The notes beneath the pieces are model-generated. The model saw nothing but the letters and a program-made list of their open reading frames with translations. It was not told the origin of the DNA and searched no databases. A DNA stretch of 64,000 nucleotides, taken from assembly GCA_028284125.1 (NCBI GenBank), contig JANQSI010000013.1, forward strand, positions 124,001-188,000, in the 5' to 3' direction. Shown piece by piece: positions 35,081 through 43,275 of the stretch; position 1 is the stretch's first letter, and every line of letters starts with the position of its first letter. Source of the DNA: Cyclobacteriaceae bacterium. Its GTDB lineage: Bacteria; Bacteroidota; Bacteroidia; Cytophagales; Cyclobacteriaceae. Both the position numbers and the translations under genes were made by a program.

Positions 35081-37867
35081 ATGAAATCAAAACTTCTTGC
35101 ATGGTTTGCCCATGTCTCTGTGAAATACAATAAAGCTGTTCTGATCATAGGATTAGGCTTCACGATAGCATGTGGTGTCATTTCAGAACAGTTGGTCATT
35201 AAGGCCAACATGAAAGACTTGATGCCTCAAAGCCACCCAACAGTAAAAGGGTATAATGAGATGACCGAAAACTTTGAGGCGGCTTCCAATGTCATCATCA
35301 CTGCACTCGGTAAAACCGAAGATCTAAAAAAATTCGCCGATGAAGTCGCACCTAAAATTGAAAAGCTTGACCAATACGTTTATCGGGTCAGTTACAAGGT
35401 CAATCGTGACTTCTTAAGAAAGCACGCGTTAATGCTGATCAAAACCAAGAACCTAAAAACAGCTGTCTCTTCCTATGAACACCTGGGACTAAAGGAATAC
35501 ATCAATGGCATCAATGACAACTTTGAAGAAACTTACATTGTCGATGATGAGGGGATCTCGAGTTCAGAAAGAGAGAACAATGCCATCACTTCACTTGATG
35601 GGATCAAAGTGTGGTTGAAAACCATGCATGACTTCCTGACCGCTAGAGACACCACAGAAGAAAATGCGAGAATAGCCGTGGACAACATGCTGTTGGGAGA
35701 GGAATACCTGATGTCTCCCAAAAAAGACATGGTGCTTATTACTGCATTTCCAAAATTCACAACAGATGACATTGATCGATCCACACTATTGATCAATGAG
35801 ATCAATGAGATCATCTACGCTACCGCCGATAAATATGATGGCATTGAGAAAGTAGGGATCGCTGGGTCTATGGCATTGATCGTGGAAGAAAACAAAGCGC
35901 TGAGCGAGGATTCCAATTTCACTTCTCTTCTGGCTTTCATTCTGATCATCGTCACATTCATCATTTCCTTTCGAATGTGGAGTTCCCCATTATTGGCAGG
36001 CATCAGTTTGATCGTGGGCATCATTTGGACGACTGGTTTTGCTACGCTGTTAGTAGGACATCTCAACATCATGACCTCCATTTTTGGTGTGATCCTGATC
36101 GGTCTCGGAATCGACTTTAACATTCATGTCATCTCCGGATACTTAGAAAATCGATCGGCTGGTATGAATAATACGGACGCATTGAAAACCACTTTTGCGA
36201 AAGCAGGTGGTGGAATCCTGGTAGGTGCATTTACCACCTCCCTGGCCTTCTTCTCGTTAATGGTCACGCAAAATGCCGGAATGAAAGAATTCGGTCTGAT
36301 CAGTGGGGCCGGCGTGTTGTTCACCATGCTTGCTTCTTTCACTGTCCTTCCGGCCATGTTGGCCTTCCAGGACATTTCCCGCAGAAGGAAGATTCTCAAA
36401 CTAAAAAAGAAGCTTGCCACGCTACCTTATCAAAACCCAGAGTTTGAAAAGCTGAAGGTGAGATTAGAAAAGAAAACCCGTAAACAGGAAAAGTTGAAGA
36501 CCCCTTCCTTCCAATTATTGGGAGTCCTTTCTGAAAAAATAAAGAAGCAGCCGGTCCTATATCTATCCCTGGCACTGGCTCTGACGGTGTTGACCATTCT
36601 AAGAGGCAAAGAGATCGAGTTCAACTACGATTTCATGAGTCTTGAACCTCCCGGGTTAACAAGTGTGGCAATGCAGGATTCTTTGATTGAAAAGTTCAAC
36701 ACGTCACCTGATATTGTTTTTGTTTCTGCCAATACGATGGAGCAAAGCAGGGTGATCGCTGAAGAGGCCAAAGATGTACCCAGGATAGGCCTCACCAGCT
36801 CCATTTCGGATTTTGTTCCTTCAGAAAAACAGCATAAAGAACGCGTTCCGTACTTATCGCAAATCCGCAAATACTTGGACGAAAACAAAGCAGATACGCT
36901 GACTGAAAACGAGGTGGATGAACTCATCGAGCAACTTTACCGATTGGAGGATAACGTGATAGAATTGGCGCAAATGGCTTTTACCGGCGGCCAGGACAGA
37001 CTGGATGAAAAAGCAGAAGAGATCATTGGCGATCCTGATGTGCCTGCAAATGAAAGAATGCGAATGGTTGAAGAACTCACCCAATTAATCCAGGATGATC
37101 CCCAGCGTGCAGTCAAAGCTTTCAACCTGTTTCAACGCCATTATGAGCCACACTTAAGAGCTACGGCGATCTCAATGAGCGCTACTGGTAGGATCACCCT
37201 TGATTCCATTCCGGAAGACATCTTATCTCAATATATCAGTAAAGATGGTTCCCAGTTTTTGGTCACTATGTTTCCCAAAGAGCAGATTTGGAACCTGAAC
37301 TTCCTGGAGAGCTTCTCGGCTCAAATGCAACAAATCGATCAGCAAATCACGGGAACTCCCATCATTTACTACATCCTGATCATGCTCATCGGAAAAGACG
37401 GCTCCATTGCGGCAATACTGACTCTGATCGTCGTGCTGTTGCTCCTCACACTGGACTTCAAGAGCCTGAAGGCCTCCATGCTGACGATGATCCCGCTCAT
37501 TCTTGGAACTATCTGGATGGTGGGAATCATGAAAATGGTCGGGATCAAACTGAACCTCCTAAATGTGATGGGGTTGCCGCTGATCATTGGGATCGCTATC
37601 GACTATGGAGTACACATTATGCACCGATTTAAGATCGAAGGAATCGGCAGGTTGAAATCCATTTTTAACAGTACGGGAAAGGCTGTGGTGCTGACCTCCA
37701 TTACTACCTTCCTGGCATTCGGGGCACTTGGATTTTCCTCTCACCGAGGACTTGCAAGTCTTGGCATGACGCTGGCCATTGGTATTGTGACGATACTTCT
37801 TGCTACCCTGGTCGTACTTCCCGCGCTCCTTTCGATTACCAATAAGAAATCAAACAATCAAATATGA
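35081..37867 (+). CDS. RND/MMPL-family transporter
   Basis: This 928-residue protein has the two-repeat RND plan: TM1 near residue 20, a periplasmic loop of about 200 residues, five TM helices around 280-430 (GVILIGLGIDFNIHVISGY carries the proton-relay Asp pair region), a charged cytoplasmic linker (KLKKKLATLPYQNPEFEKLKVRLEKK), then TM7, a second periplasmic domain and TM8-12 (LPLIIGIAIDYGVHIMHRF). The GIDxxxH and AIDYGVH motifs are those of COG1033/MMPL and HpnN-like lipid exporters. It heads a coupled operon with a membrane microprotein, a LolA-like protein and a barrel, which suggests lipid traffic to the outer membrane rather than drug efflux. Confidence 0.9.
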   Translation: MKSKLLAWFAHVSVKYNKAVLIIGLGFTIACGVISEQLVIKANMKDLMPQSHPTVKGYNEMTENFEAASNVIITALGKTEDLKKFADEVAPKIEKLDQYVYRVSYKVNRDFLRKHALMLIKTKNLKTAVSSYEHLGLKEYINGINDNFEETYIVDDEGISSSERENNAITSLDGIKVWLKTMHDFLTARDTTEENARIAVDNMLLGEEYLMSPKKDMVLITAFPKFTTDDIDRSTLLINEINEIIYATADKYDGIEKVGIAGSMALIVEENKALSEDSNFTSLLAFILIIVTFIISFRMWSSPLLAGISLIVGIIWTTGFATLLVGHLNIMTSIFGVILIGLGIDFNIHVISGYLENRSAGMNNTDALKTTFAKAGGGILVGAFTTSLAFFSLMVTQNAGMKEFGLISGAGVLFTMLASFTVLPAMLAFQDISRRRKILKLKKKLATLPYQNPEFEKLKVRLEKKTRKQEKLKTPSFQLLGVLSEKIKKQPVLYLSLALALTVLTILRGKEIEFNYDFMSLEPPGLTSVAMQDSLIEKFNTSPDIVFVSANTMEQSRVIAEEAKDVPRIGLTSSISDFVPSEKQHKERVPYLSQIRKYLDENKADTLTENEVDELIEQLYRLEDNVIELAQMAFTGGQDRLDEKAEEIIGDPDVPANERMRMVEELTQLIQDDPQRAVKAFNLFQRHYEPHLRATAISMSATGRITLDSIPEDILSQYISKDGSQFLVTMFPKEQIWNLNFLESFSAQMQQIDQQITGTPIIYYILIMLIGKDGSIAAILTLIVVLLLLTLDFKSLKASMLTMIPLILGTIWMVGIMKMVGIKLNLLNVMGLPLIIGIAIDYGVHIMHRFKIEGIGRLKSIFNSTGKAVVLTSITTFLAFGALGFSSHRGLASLGMTLAIGIVTILLATLVVLPALLSITNKKSNNQI

Positions 37868-37989
37868 AAATCACAAAATTCATTCTGGGTAGTCTGACAG
37901 TAGCAATCACCTCATTATTTATTCTACGGGTGCTACTCTCGATAGCCAATCGCAAGTCTGAAATCAAAAACCAAAATACAGTATTATGA
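37864..37989 (+). CDS. 41-residue single-pass membrane microprotein
   Basis: This ORF overlaps the MMPL gene stop by four bases (ATGA at 37864) and the next gene's start by four bases (ATGA at 37986). It encodes KFILGSLTVAITSLFILRVLLSIANRK, one hydrophobic helix flanked by Lys/Arg, with a short polar tail. Being stitched at both ends into a coupled operon is strong evidence of translation. It is shorter than most gene finders accept. It might be a regulatory or assembly subunit of the RND transporter, in the manner of AcrZ or KdpF; this is inference. Confidence 0.7.
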   Translation: MKITKFILGSLTVAITSLFILRVLLSIANRKSEIKNQNTVL

Positions 37990-38729
37990 AAACATTAAAA
38001 GCTATTTTGTTGATGACCCTGATCTACTCATCACAAGCACAAAATCTTTCGCTCAATGAGATCATGGACCGGGTAGAGAAAAACGAAAAAATACCTTCGT
38101 CCATCACGCAGGTTGATCAAACCATCGTTACGTCAAAAGGAAAATCTAGGGTGCTATCCATTGAAGGTTATTCCAAGAATTCAGGCGATGATCAGCTCTC
38201 ACTTTACACTGGACCAGCCAGGGTAAAAGGAGATAAGATCTTAATGCTGAATGGTGGGGATGACATTTGGTTTTATACACCACGCACAGACCGTGTGCGC
38301 CATCTAGCCAGTAATGCCAGGAAACAAAAAGTACAAGGGAGTGACTTCTCCTACCAGGACTTGGAACAGCGGGATTACCAGGAGGATTTCGAAATGGATC
38401 TACTCGGATCAGAGGAGATCTCAGGTGTAAATCATTACACCGTATTGGCAATTCCCACCGCTTCAGGGCCGGATTATGCAAAGCTGATCTTTTGGGTAAA
38501 CCAGGAAAACTTCGTCGTATCCAAAGTGGAATACTATGAAGATGCCTTACTATCCAAAACGCTCTACGCTTCCAACGTGAAGAAAATTGACGACTACTGG
38601 ATCGCTATGAAGTTGGAGATGCGCAACAATGAATCCGGGAGTAAAACCTTGCTTGAGACCAGGGAGATAGAAGTCAATGTTGACCTGGACGACAGCCGGT
38701 TCTCTACCAACTTTTTAAAGAGGAACTAA
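37986..38729 (+). CDS. LolA-like outer-membrane lipoprotein-sorting family protein
   Basis: The 247-residue protein has a signal peptide (MKTLKAILLMTLIYSSQAQ). The fold pattern is the LolA/LppX half-barrel: ILMLNGGDDIWFYTPRTDRVRHLASNARKQKVQGSDFSYQDLEQRDYQEDF, then NHYTVLAIPT and YAKLIFWVNQENFVVSKVEYYED. The WFYTPxxxRVRxL and FSYxDL motifs mark the COG2834-like group that occurs beside RND transporters and beta-barrels. It would carry a lipid or lipoprotein across the periplasm. It is translationally coupled to the microprotein upstream and 11 nt from the barrel gene. Confidence 0.88.
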   Translation: MKTLKAILLMTLIYSSQAQNLSLNEIMDRVEKNEKIPSSITQVDQTIVTSKGKSRVLSIEGYSKNSGDDQLSLYTGPARVKGDKILMLNGGDDIWFYTPRTDRVRHLASNARKQKVQGSDFSYQDLEQRDYQEDFEMDLLGSEEISGVNHYTVLAIPTASGPDYAKLIFWVNQENFVVSKVEYYEDALLSKTLYASNVKKIDDYWIAMKLEMRNNESGSKTLLETREIEVNVDLDDSRFSTNFLKRN

Positions 38730-38740
38730 ACACCAGATAA

Positions 38741-39973
38741 GTGAGAAATCGAACCCTCCGGATTTTCGCATTGGCTGTTTTGACCATTGTTTCAAAACTC
38801 GGTTTTGCGCAAGGCGATTCGACGGTGCTGAATAAGCTACAGATATCAGGATTCTTTGAAAATCAGCTTCTTGGACAGGTACAGCATTCGGAGTATTCCA
38901 TGACGAATTACAATTTGCTCAGGCTTAACCTAAATGCTAAAGTGGATGACAAAGTGAGCTTCTTTGGCAATATCAATTACCGGACTTTTCATGGAAGAAC
39001 ACAGCAAAATGTTCTCAATTTTTTGCCCAGACGAGTCGTCTCTGATTACATCAATGAATTGGGTCAACCGTATGAGGAGGTTGAGAATAGATTCGCTAAT
39101 CCATTGAACGATGGTTTTCTATTTGATAACGCCTACGTTACAATTTATGCTAACAAGGTGAACGTGAGAATTGGCAAGCAGCAGCTTCCGTGGGGTACCG
39201 GTTACATATGGAATCCAACGAACGTTTTTCAAGCCAGAAACATGTTGGATCCAACCTACGAACTTGTTGGGGTGAATGCGGTGAAAGTTGAGTATTTATT
39301 GTCCAACCAAGCTACACTCACGGGTGTGATGAATGTTTCCGACCAGTTTGAAAACTCGAATTACGCCATCAAGCTCAAAAATCATATTAACGGTTTTGAT
39401 GTCTCACTGTCACACGTGTACTTCCAGTATTCCACTACCGATTTCTACACATTCACCGAGTTTAAGGAACAGAAACATCAGATCGGGGCGGACTTTTCCG
39501 GATCTATTGGGGGATTTGGGGTCTATGGAGAGGGCGCTTATCGCATGGACGCTTCCAAATCCAATACGACCGATGCGAACTTTTTAAACGCCCTGGTGGG
39601 CCTCAATTACTACTTCGCAAACGGTCTATACATGTTTGGAGAATATTACTTCAATCAAAATGGGAAATCGAACTACCGGGAGTACAACATCAACGACTGG
39701 ATGAATTACCTGGGGCCCTATGCGGAAGGTTTAGGTAAACAGTATATGTTCTATGGCGCCAATACACCCGTTGGTTCGTATTGGAATGTTTCTGCATTCG
39801 TGCTTTGGAACATGTCAGATGGGAGCTACATGCTCTATCCGAGAGTGGAATACTCTATAGGCAACAATACAGAACTGATCAGCCAGCTTTTTCTTCCGAA
39901 CGGAAAGGCGAATACCACAGAATTTGGCTCAGGAGGAATCGGCGGGATGGTTCGCGTACGAGTCTATTTTTAG
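38741..39973 (+). CDS. Outer-membrane beta-barrel protein of the MMPL/LolA operon
   Basis: This is a 410-residue protein from a GTG start, with a signal peptide ending near KLGFAQ. The mature part alternates aromatic/polar strands: LQISGFFENQLLGQ, VSFFGNINYRTF, VNVRIGKQQLPWGTGYIWNPTNVFQARNML, FGVYGEGAYRM, and a C-terminal GGMVRVRVYF ending in Phe as outer-membrane proteins do. The GKQQxxWGxG segment with NPxN resembles the DUF1302-type barrels that accompany RND plus LolA-like genes in other phyla. It is the presumed outer-membrane end of the transport chain. Confidence 0.85.
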   Translation: MRNRTLRIFALAVLTIVSKLGFAQGDSTVLNKLQISGFFENQLLGQVQHSEYSMTNYNLLRLNLNAKVDDKVSFFGNINYRTFHGRTQQNVLNFLPRRVVSDYINELGQPYEEVENRFANPLNDGFLFDNAYVTIYANKVNVRIGKQQLPWGTGYIWNPTNVFQARNMLDPTYELVGVNAVKVEYLLSNQATLTGVMNVSDQFENSNYAIKLKNHINGFDVSLSHVYFQYSTTDFYTFTEFKEQKHQIGADFSGSIGGFGVYGEGAYRMDASKSNTTDANFLNALVGLNYYFANGLYMFGEYYFNQNGKSNYREYNINDWMNYLGPYAEGLGKQYMFYGANTPVGSYWNVSAFVLWNMSDGSYMLYPRVEYSIGNNTELISQLFLPNGKANTTEFGSGGIGGMVRVRVYF

Positions 39974-40028
39974 CAGGTTAATACACAAACATAAGTGCTG
40001 CAAATGATAATTATGGTGGTTAGGTGGT

Positions 40029-40050
40029 TCCTGTTCAGCAATGAACAGGA
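40029..40050 (+). other. 9-bp RNA hairpin with GCAA tetraloop
   Basis: TCCTGTTCA (40029-40037) pairs perfectly with TGAACAGGA (40042-40050) around GCAA, a GNRA tetraloop. It stands seven bases before a full intrinsic terminator. It may protect the 3' end of the envelope-operon mRNA or belong to a small 3'-derived RNA. Confidence 0.55.
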
Positions 40051-40056
40051 GAGTAT

Positions 40057-40084
40057 GCGATCCCGTTCCAGGGATCGCTTTTTT
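40057..40084 (+). terminator. Intrinsic terminator of the envelope operon
   Basis: GCGATCCC (40057-40064) and GGGATCGC (40071-40078) form a perfect 8-bp stem around GTTCCA, followed by six T. It lies 84 nt after the barrel gene stop. Confidence 0.88.
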
Positions 40085-40149
40085 CACCTAATAATCTTCA
40101 CTTCTAAAAACCATTACAATGATTCCAATGAACAACATTCACCTTTTAA

Positions 40150-40512
40150 ATGAAGCCTGGCATATTCATTATTGGAGATAACCATCTCTCAAGTCTTGAG
40201 TTGGAGATTGATCTTGAGAAAAAGGGATACAAAGTAATAGCAAGGACCTCCAGAAGTAAAAGTGTCTTAAAGGGGATTCAAATGTATCAACCTGGTATAA
40301 TCATCATGGATGTTGAGCTTGATGATGTAGTGGAGAGTTGGGAAACTGGACTAGAGCTTCGTCAAAACAAGCTTGAGATCCCAATTCTGTTTTTAATTGA
40401 TAAATCCTATGAGGGCTCTTTTGAAGTGAGTAATTCCGCGCTCCTGTCAAAACCAGTTAGTGCCGCTTCTATTGTTGAGTGCATTGATAAACTCCATCGT
40501 TATCGCTATTGA
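40150..40512 (+). CDS. Single-domain CheY-like receiver protein
   Basis: This is a 120-residue receiver fold: IFIIGDNHLSSLELEIDLEKKGY (acidic Asp at about 9), PGIIIMDVELDD (phosphoacceptor Asp at about 54), and LLSKPVSAASIVECI (conserved Lys at about 99). The usual Thr/Ser after beta-4 is not obvious (ILFLIDKS), so phosphorylation output may be altered. There is no output domain and no kinase gene nearby. The final 66 bases overlap the 3' end of the convergent hydrolase gene. Confidence 0.8.
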   Translation: MKPGIFIIGDNHLSSLELEIDLEKKGYKVIARTSRSKSVLKGIQMYQPGIIIMDVELDDVVESWETGLELRQNKLEIPILFLIDKSYEGSFEVSNSALLSKPVSAASIVECIDKLHRYRY

Positions 40513-41310
40513 ACCCATTGAGTCAGAACCAATCCAAAACAGATGACCCCATTCATTGTGAAGGATCTCAAGTTTTGAACGCTCAATCATTTCGTGCGCA
40601 TGTTGGGCATGATCCAACGGGACAGAACTGTCACTTTCGCTATGGATGATCAGCGTGGGGCATTTCACCTTTTTGAGAGTAGCCTCCTCTATGACCTGGT
40701 CAATGTCATTTAAAAACCCAGTTCCAGAATTGTAGTGCTTCATCGAAGCGATCAATTCCTGTACGTCTTCCTTTTTTAATGGGTGAGCGGGAAGCATCGA
40801 AAACTGGGGATAAAAACTTTTGGCGATCATTCCCGGCATGAGTCTCGAAAAGAAGCGAACCATACCCCAGGTCACTTTTTCCATTTTCGGGTTGAAAATC
40901 CTTTGCGCCACTTTGTAGGTCTTCTCATTTTCATCCAGCCACTTTTTCGAAATGGCAGAGGCCAGGATGAGTCCGCTTACTTTTTCCGGATAATTGGCGG
41001 CTAATTCTATAGCCGTTGGTCCACCAGCCGAAATGCCATAGACGATGAGCTGGTCCAGTGACAAATGTGTGACCAGCTCTATCACCAAGTCGGCAGCTTG
41101 TTTAGGTGTTTGATGGTCATTCAAAGGTGTTTGTCCATACCCTGGACGAGAAGGCGTGATTAATTGAAACCGCTCCAGGTCGAATCCTTTATGGGCAAGT
41201 GTTTCATAGCAATTGGAATGACCTCCATGAAGAAACAGCAATGGTATCCCCTTCCCTACCGAAGCATATTCGATGGCTCCTAATTCTGTATTGAGCAGTT
41301 TACAAAGCAT
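40447..41310 (-). CDS. Alpha/beta-hydrolase
   Basis: The 287-residue protein has PLLFLHGGHSN (oxyanion loop, about 24-34), nucleophile elbow IVYGISAGGPTAIELA (GxSxG, Ser about 95), CPTLIIHSESDSSVPLDHA (acid Asp) and HNEWGHLFWIGSDS (catalytic His). There is no signal peptide. The substrate cannot be predicted; esterase, lipase or haloalkane-type relatives all share this pattern. The last 66 bases run antisense into the receiver gene, an unusually long convergent overlap. It is followed by 82 nt before the next gene upstream on the same strand. Confidence 0.87.
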   Translation of the reverse strand: MLCKLLNTELGAIEYASVGKGIPLLFLHGGHSNCYETLAHKGFDLERFQLITPSRPGYGQTPLNDHQTPKQAADLVIELVTHLSLDQLIVYGISAGGPTAIELAANYPEKVSGLILASAISKKWLDENEKTYKVAQRIFNPKMEKVTWGMVRFFSRLMPGMIAKSFYPQFSMLPAHPLKKEDVQELIASMKHYNSGTGFLNDIDQVIEEATLKKVKCPTLIIHSESDSSVPLDHAQHAHEMIERSKLEILHNEWGHLFWIGSDSMGSIAITMEFINALNNRSGTNWF

Positions 41311-41392
41311 ATTTTTCTTCTTAACTAACGATTAGGTATTTTGAAAACTCTCCCAGAGAACAAGCTTACTATTTTAGAGTGTTTTCTATTTC

Positions 41393-41773
41393 TTAACCTA
41401 TCTCCTTTTGCGGGGATAAATACGCCTTATAGGTTAAGAATACACCCAAAGTAATCAGGATTACTTCCACAATAAGGGCCGAGTTATCATTCTCGAAATT
41501 CGAAGTATACATCTGTGGGTAAAACATTCTCAAAGCTCCTAATAATAAACCGAACCAGCCCAGGACTGTAACTACGGACGGCCAACCCCAAATCCAAATA
41601 TTATGCCTGTGAACGATACTTAGTCCCGCGATGAACATCAATACTCCAGATAGATATACTAGGGGGATTATCTGCGCATCATACAAGGTTGGATTCCATA
41701 TTTTTAGTTCTGAACTGACCATGACGATTAATGTTGGTCCAACCACTCTTGCAATTGATTTTGATGTATTCAT
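41393..41773 (-). CDS. Small four-helix membrane protein downstream of an AraC regulator
   Basis: This is a 126-residue protein with about four hydrophobic helices (VVGPTLIVMVSSELKIW, IIPLVYLSGVLMFIAGLSIV, GWPSVVTVLGWFGLLLGAL, ALIVEVILITLGVFLTYKAYL). No family can be named with certainty; it resembles small inner-membrane proteins of unknown function. Its 74-nt upstream spacer and the end of the AraC gene hold a palindrome like the one in the AraC gene's own promoter region, so it is probably a target of that regulator. Confidence 0.75.
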   Translation of the reverse strand: MNTSKSIARVVGPTLIVMVSSELKIWNPTLYDAQIIPLVYLSGVLMFIAGLSIVHRHNIWIWGWPSVVTVLGWFGLLLGALRMFYPQMYTSNFENDNSALIVEVILITLGVFLTYKAYLSPQKEIG

Positions 41774-41815
41774 ATTAGCGGCAAATAAACCGCATACCTC
41801 GCATGATGATCTTAT

Positions 41816-41856
41816 TTCAGGACAAACAGGTGTTGTGAATACAGTATTCAGGACAA
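41816..41856. promoter_or_regulatory. Operator candidate: palindrome plus half-site upstream of the membrane-protein gene
   Basis: TTCAGGACAA occurs at 41816-41825 and 41847-41856, exactly 31 bp apart. The second is one arm of a dyad TTGTGAATAC-A-GTATTCAGGACAA (centre about 41842). The same dyad and the same 31-bp spacing recur at 43134-43190. It sits 43 nt before the start of the gene at 41773 and overlaps the AraC stop region. Confidence 0.65.
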
Positions 41857-43008
41857 CTTCTCAGCTTCGAGATGTTTACGAAACTCTCCGGGTGTACTAC
41901 CAAGTTTGTTTTTAAATGCAGCATAAAGCGCCGATCTGGATTTAAATCCGGATTCCATTCCAATTCCTTCTATTGAGTACCTGTTTTCTGAATCGCTTTC
42001 CATAAGCTCTTTTGCCTTTTTGACTCTAAAGTCGTTCACCCATTCATTAAAATTCTTTTTGAAATCCTGATTAATGATAGAAGATATTTTCCTGGGAGAA
42101 ATTCCAATTGAATTGGCAAAAACGCTTATTGTTAAATCATGATCCAGGTAATGTTCATCTTCTGACATAAGTCTCTCAATCATCTGACCATTTTCTTCAT
42201 CGTCTGTCACCCTTGAGGTAGTGGCATTACTTTCTTTTCTTCCTTTTTTCAAAATACTTTCCGGAAGTCTTTCGAATAGGTTGGGATGAAGGTAGGCCTG
42301 GTAGCTTAGGTAAAAGAGAAATACAGCAATGAGGCCGAAAATTGGCAAGTCAAGCTCTGTAGAAAAGCCGGTCACCAATAGCGTACGAAATAGTGCCACT
42401 CCCCAAAGAATGACTACAGGAAGTAGAACGTAAATCAAATTGATAAGCCAATTGATATGAAGTAGGTTATAATCTGAAAATTCGTTTTGAACCAACATCT
42501 TGTATTGCGTGACTTCTCTCCAGGAAGTAAAAAATACGAACACACAGATAAGAAATGAATATGAGCTAATACTAATGTGAAACCAAAAAACAGATGAGAA
42601 TTCAAAGGTTTCTACGATAGAAGATGATTCAAAAACAAAAAGGTATAGGTTCAATACGGTGATAAGGCCAATTGAACTTGCTATGAAATAATTTACTCTC
42701 AAGAAAAAGGTATACTTATGAGCGTTCCCAAGTTTTTCAAGCACAAAATGAAAAAAGAGCACGGGAGCAAAGAGTAATACATGGGGTATTGCAAAATATT
42801 CTGTGAAGTTGTATTGACCTATGTTTTTGTAAGGAGAGATGGAGGAAAATGCCATTATCAATATGGAAAGAAGGAAAAGACCTAGCAGCGTATTGGCGGT
42901 ACTTCTGCGTTTTTTCGAGAATATATAGATCAGCGATAGAATAAACCCCTGAAGCAAGGCGGCCCAAACGATGAAGTATACAATATCCATGTCTCTTGGA
43001 TGAAACAA
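41848..43008 (-). CDS. Membrane-bound AraC-family regulator
   Basis: This is a 386-residue protein. About seven TM helices (residues 8-245) start VYFIVWAALLQGFILSLIYIF and end FGLIAVFLFYLSYQAYL. A linker with KKGRKESNATTSRVTDDEENG follows. The AraC domain has HDLTISVFANSIGISPRKISSIINQDFKKNFNEW and YSIEGIGMESGFKSRSALYAAFKNKLGSTPGEFRK. The ligand is unknown. Matching palindromes lie both upstream of this gene and at its 3' end before the next gene, which points to autoregulation plus control of the downstream membrane gene and perhaps the divergent acetyltransferase operon. Confidence 0.88.
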   Translation of the reverse strand: MFHPRDMDIVYFIVWAALLQGFILSLIYIFSKKRRSTANTLLGLFLLSILIMAFSSISPYKNIGQYNFTEYFAIPHVLLFAPVLFFHFVLEKLGNAHKYTFFLRVNYFIASSIGLITVLNLYLFVFESSSIVETFEFSSVFWFHISISSYSFLICVFVFFTSWREVTQYKMLVQNEFSDYNLLHINWLINLIYVLLPVVILWGVALFRTLLVTGFSTELDLPIFGLIAVFLFYLSYQAYLHPNLFERLPESILKKGRKESNATTSRVTDDEENGQMIERLMSEDEHYLDHDLTISVFANSIGISPRKISSIINQDFKKNFNEWVNDFRVKKAKELMESDSENRYSIEGIGMESGFKSRSALYAAFKNKLGSTPGEFRKHLEAEKLS

Positions 43009-43133
43009 CTAAGATAGGAATGGAATCCATACGAGTGTTTACTTCGTACGGTTTATCACCAATCTGACTCATGATACACCAAGTCCCCAACTTCAAATTG
43101 AGGAAGACTCCATGTTCTCTATTCTACAAAACA

Positions 43134-43190
43134 TGTCCTGAATCATGTTCAATTATTCATTTCTTGTCCTGAATACAGTATTCTGAACAT
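43134..43190. promoter_or_regulatory. Operator candidate: palindrome plus half-site in the divergent AraC/acetyltransferase region
   Basis: TGTCCTGAA is at 43134-43142 and again at 43165-43173, 31 bp apart. The second starts a near-perfect dyad TGTCCTGAATAC-A-GTATTCTGAACA (43165-43189). It lies about 125-180 nt upstream of the AraC start and 86 nt before the acetyltransferase start. It is followed by GCCGT...ACGGC, a small inverted repeat. Confidence 0.7.
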
Positions 43191-43275
43191 AGCCGTTTTG
43201 GACGGCCTGTTGGCTTGATTTCAATTTGTCCGAAACCGATATGGATCGGATAGTTAAAAACTCAAAATCAAGTCC

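Noticed and set aside
35533-37125. Stack of minus-strand ORFs of 60-102 codons along the MMPL gene
   Set aside because: They occupy one antisense frame of a long GC-richer gene, where stops are rarer; no starts, spacing or motifs support them.
37288-37632. 114-codon plus-strand ORF in another frame of the MMPL gene
   Set aside because: Its translation is His/Asp/Arg-rich low-quality sequence over the TM8-12 coding region; the sense frame has clear RND motifs.
41631-41915. 94-codon plus-strand ORF between the membrane protein and AraC genes
   Set aside because: It is antisense to two better-supported genes and covers the operator palindrome.
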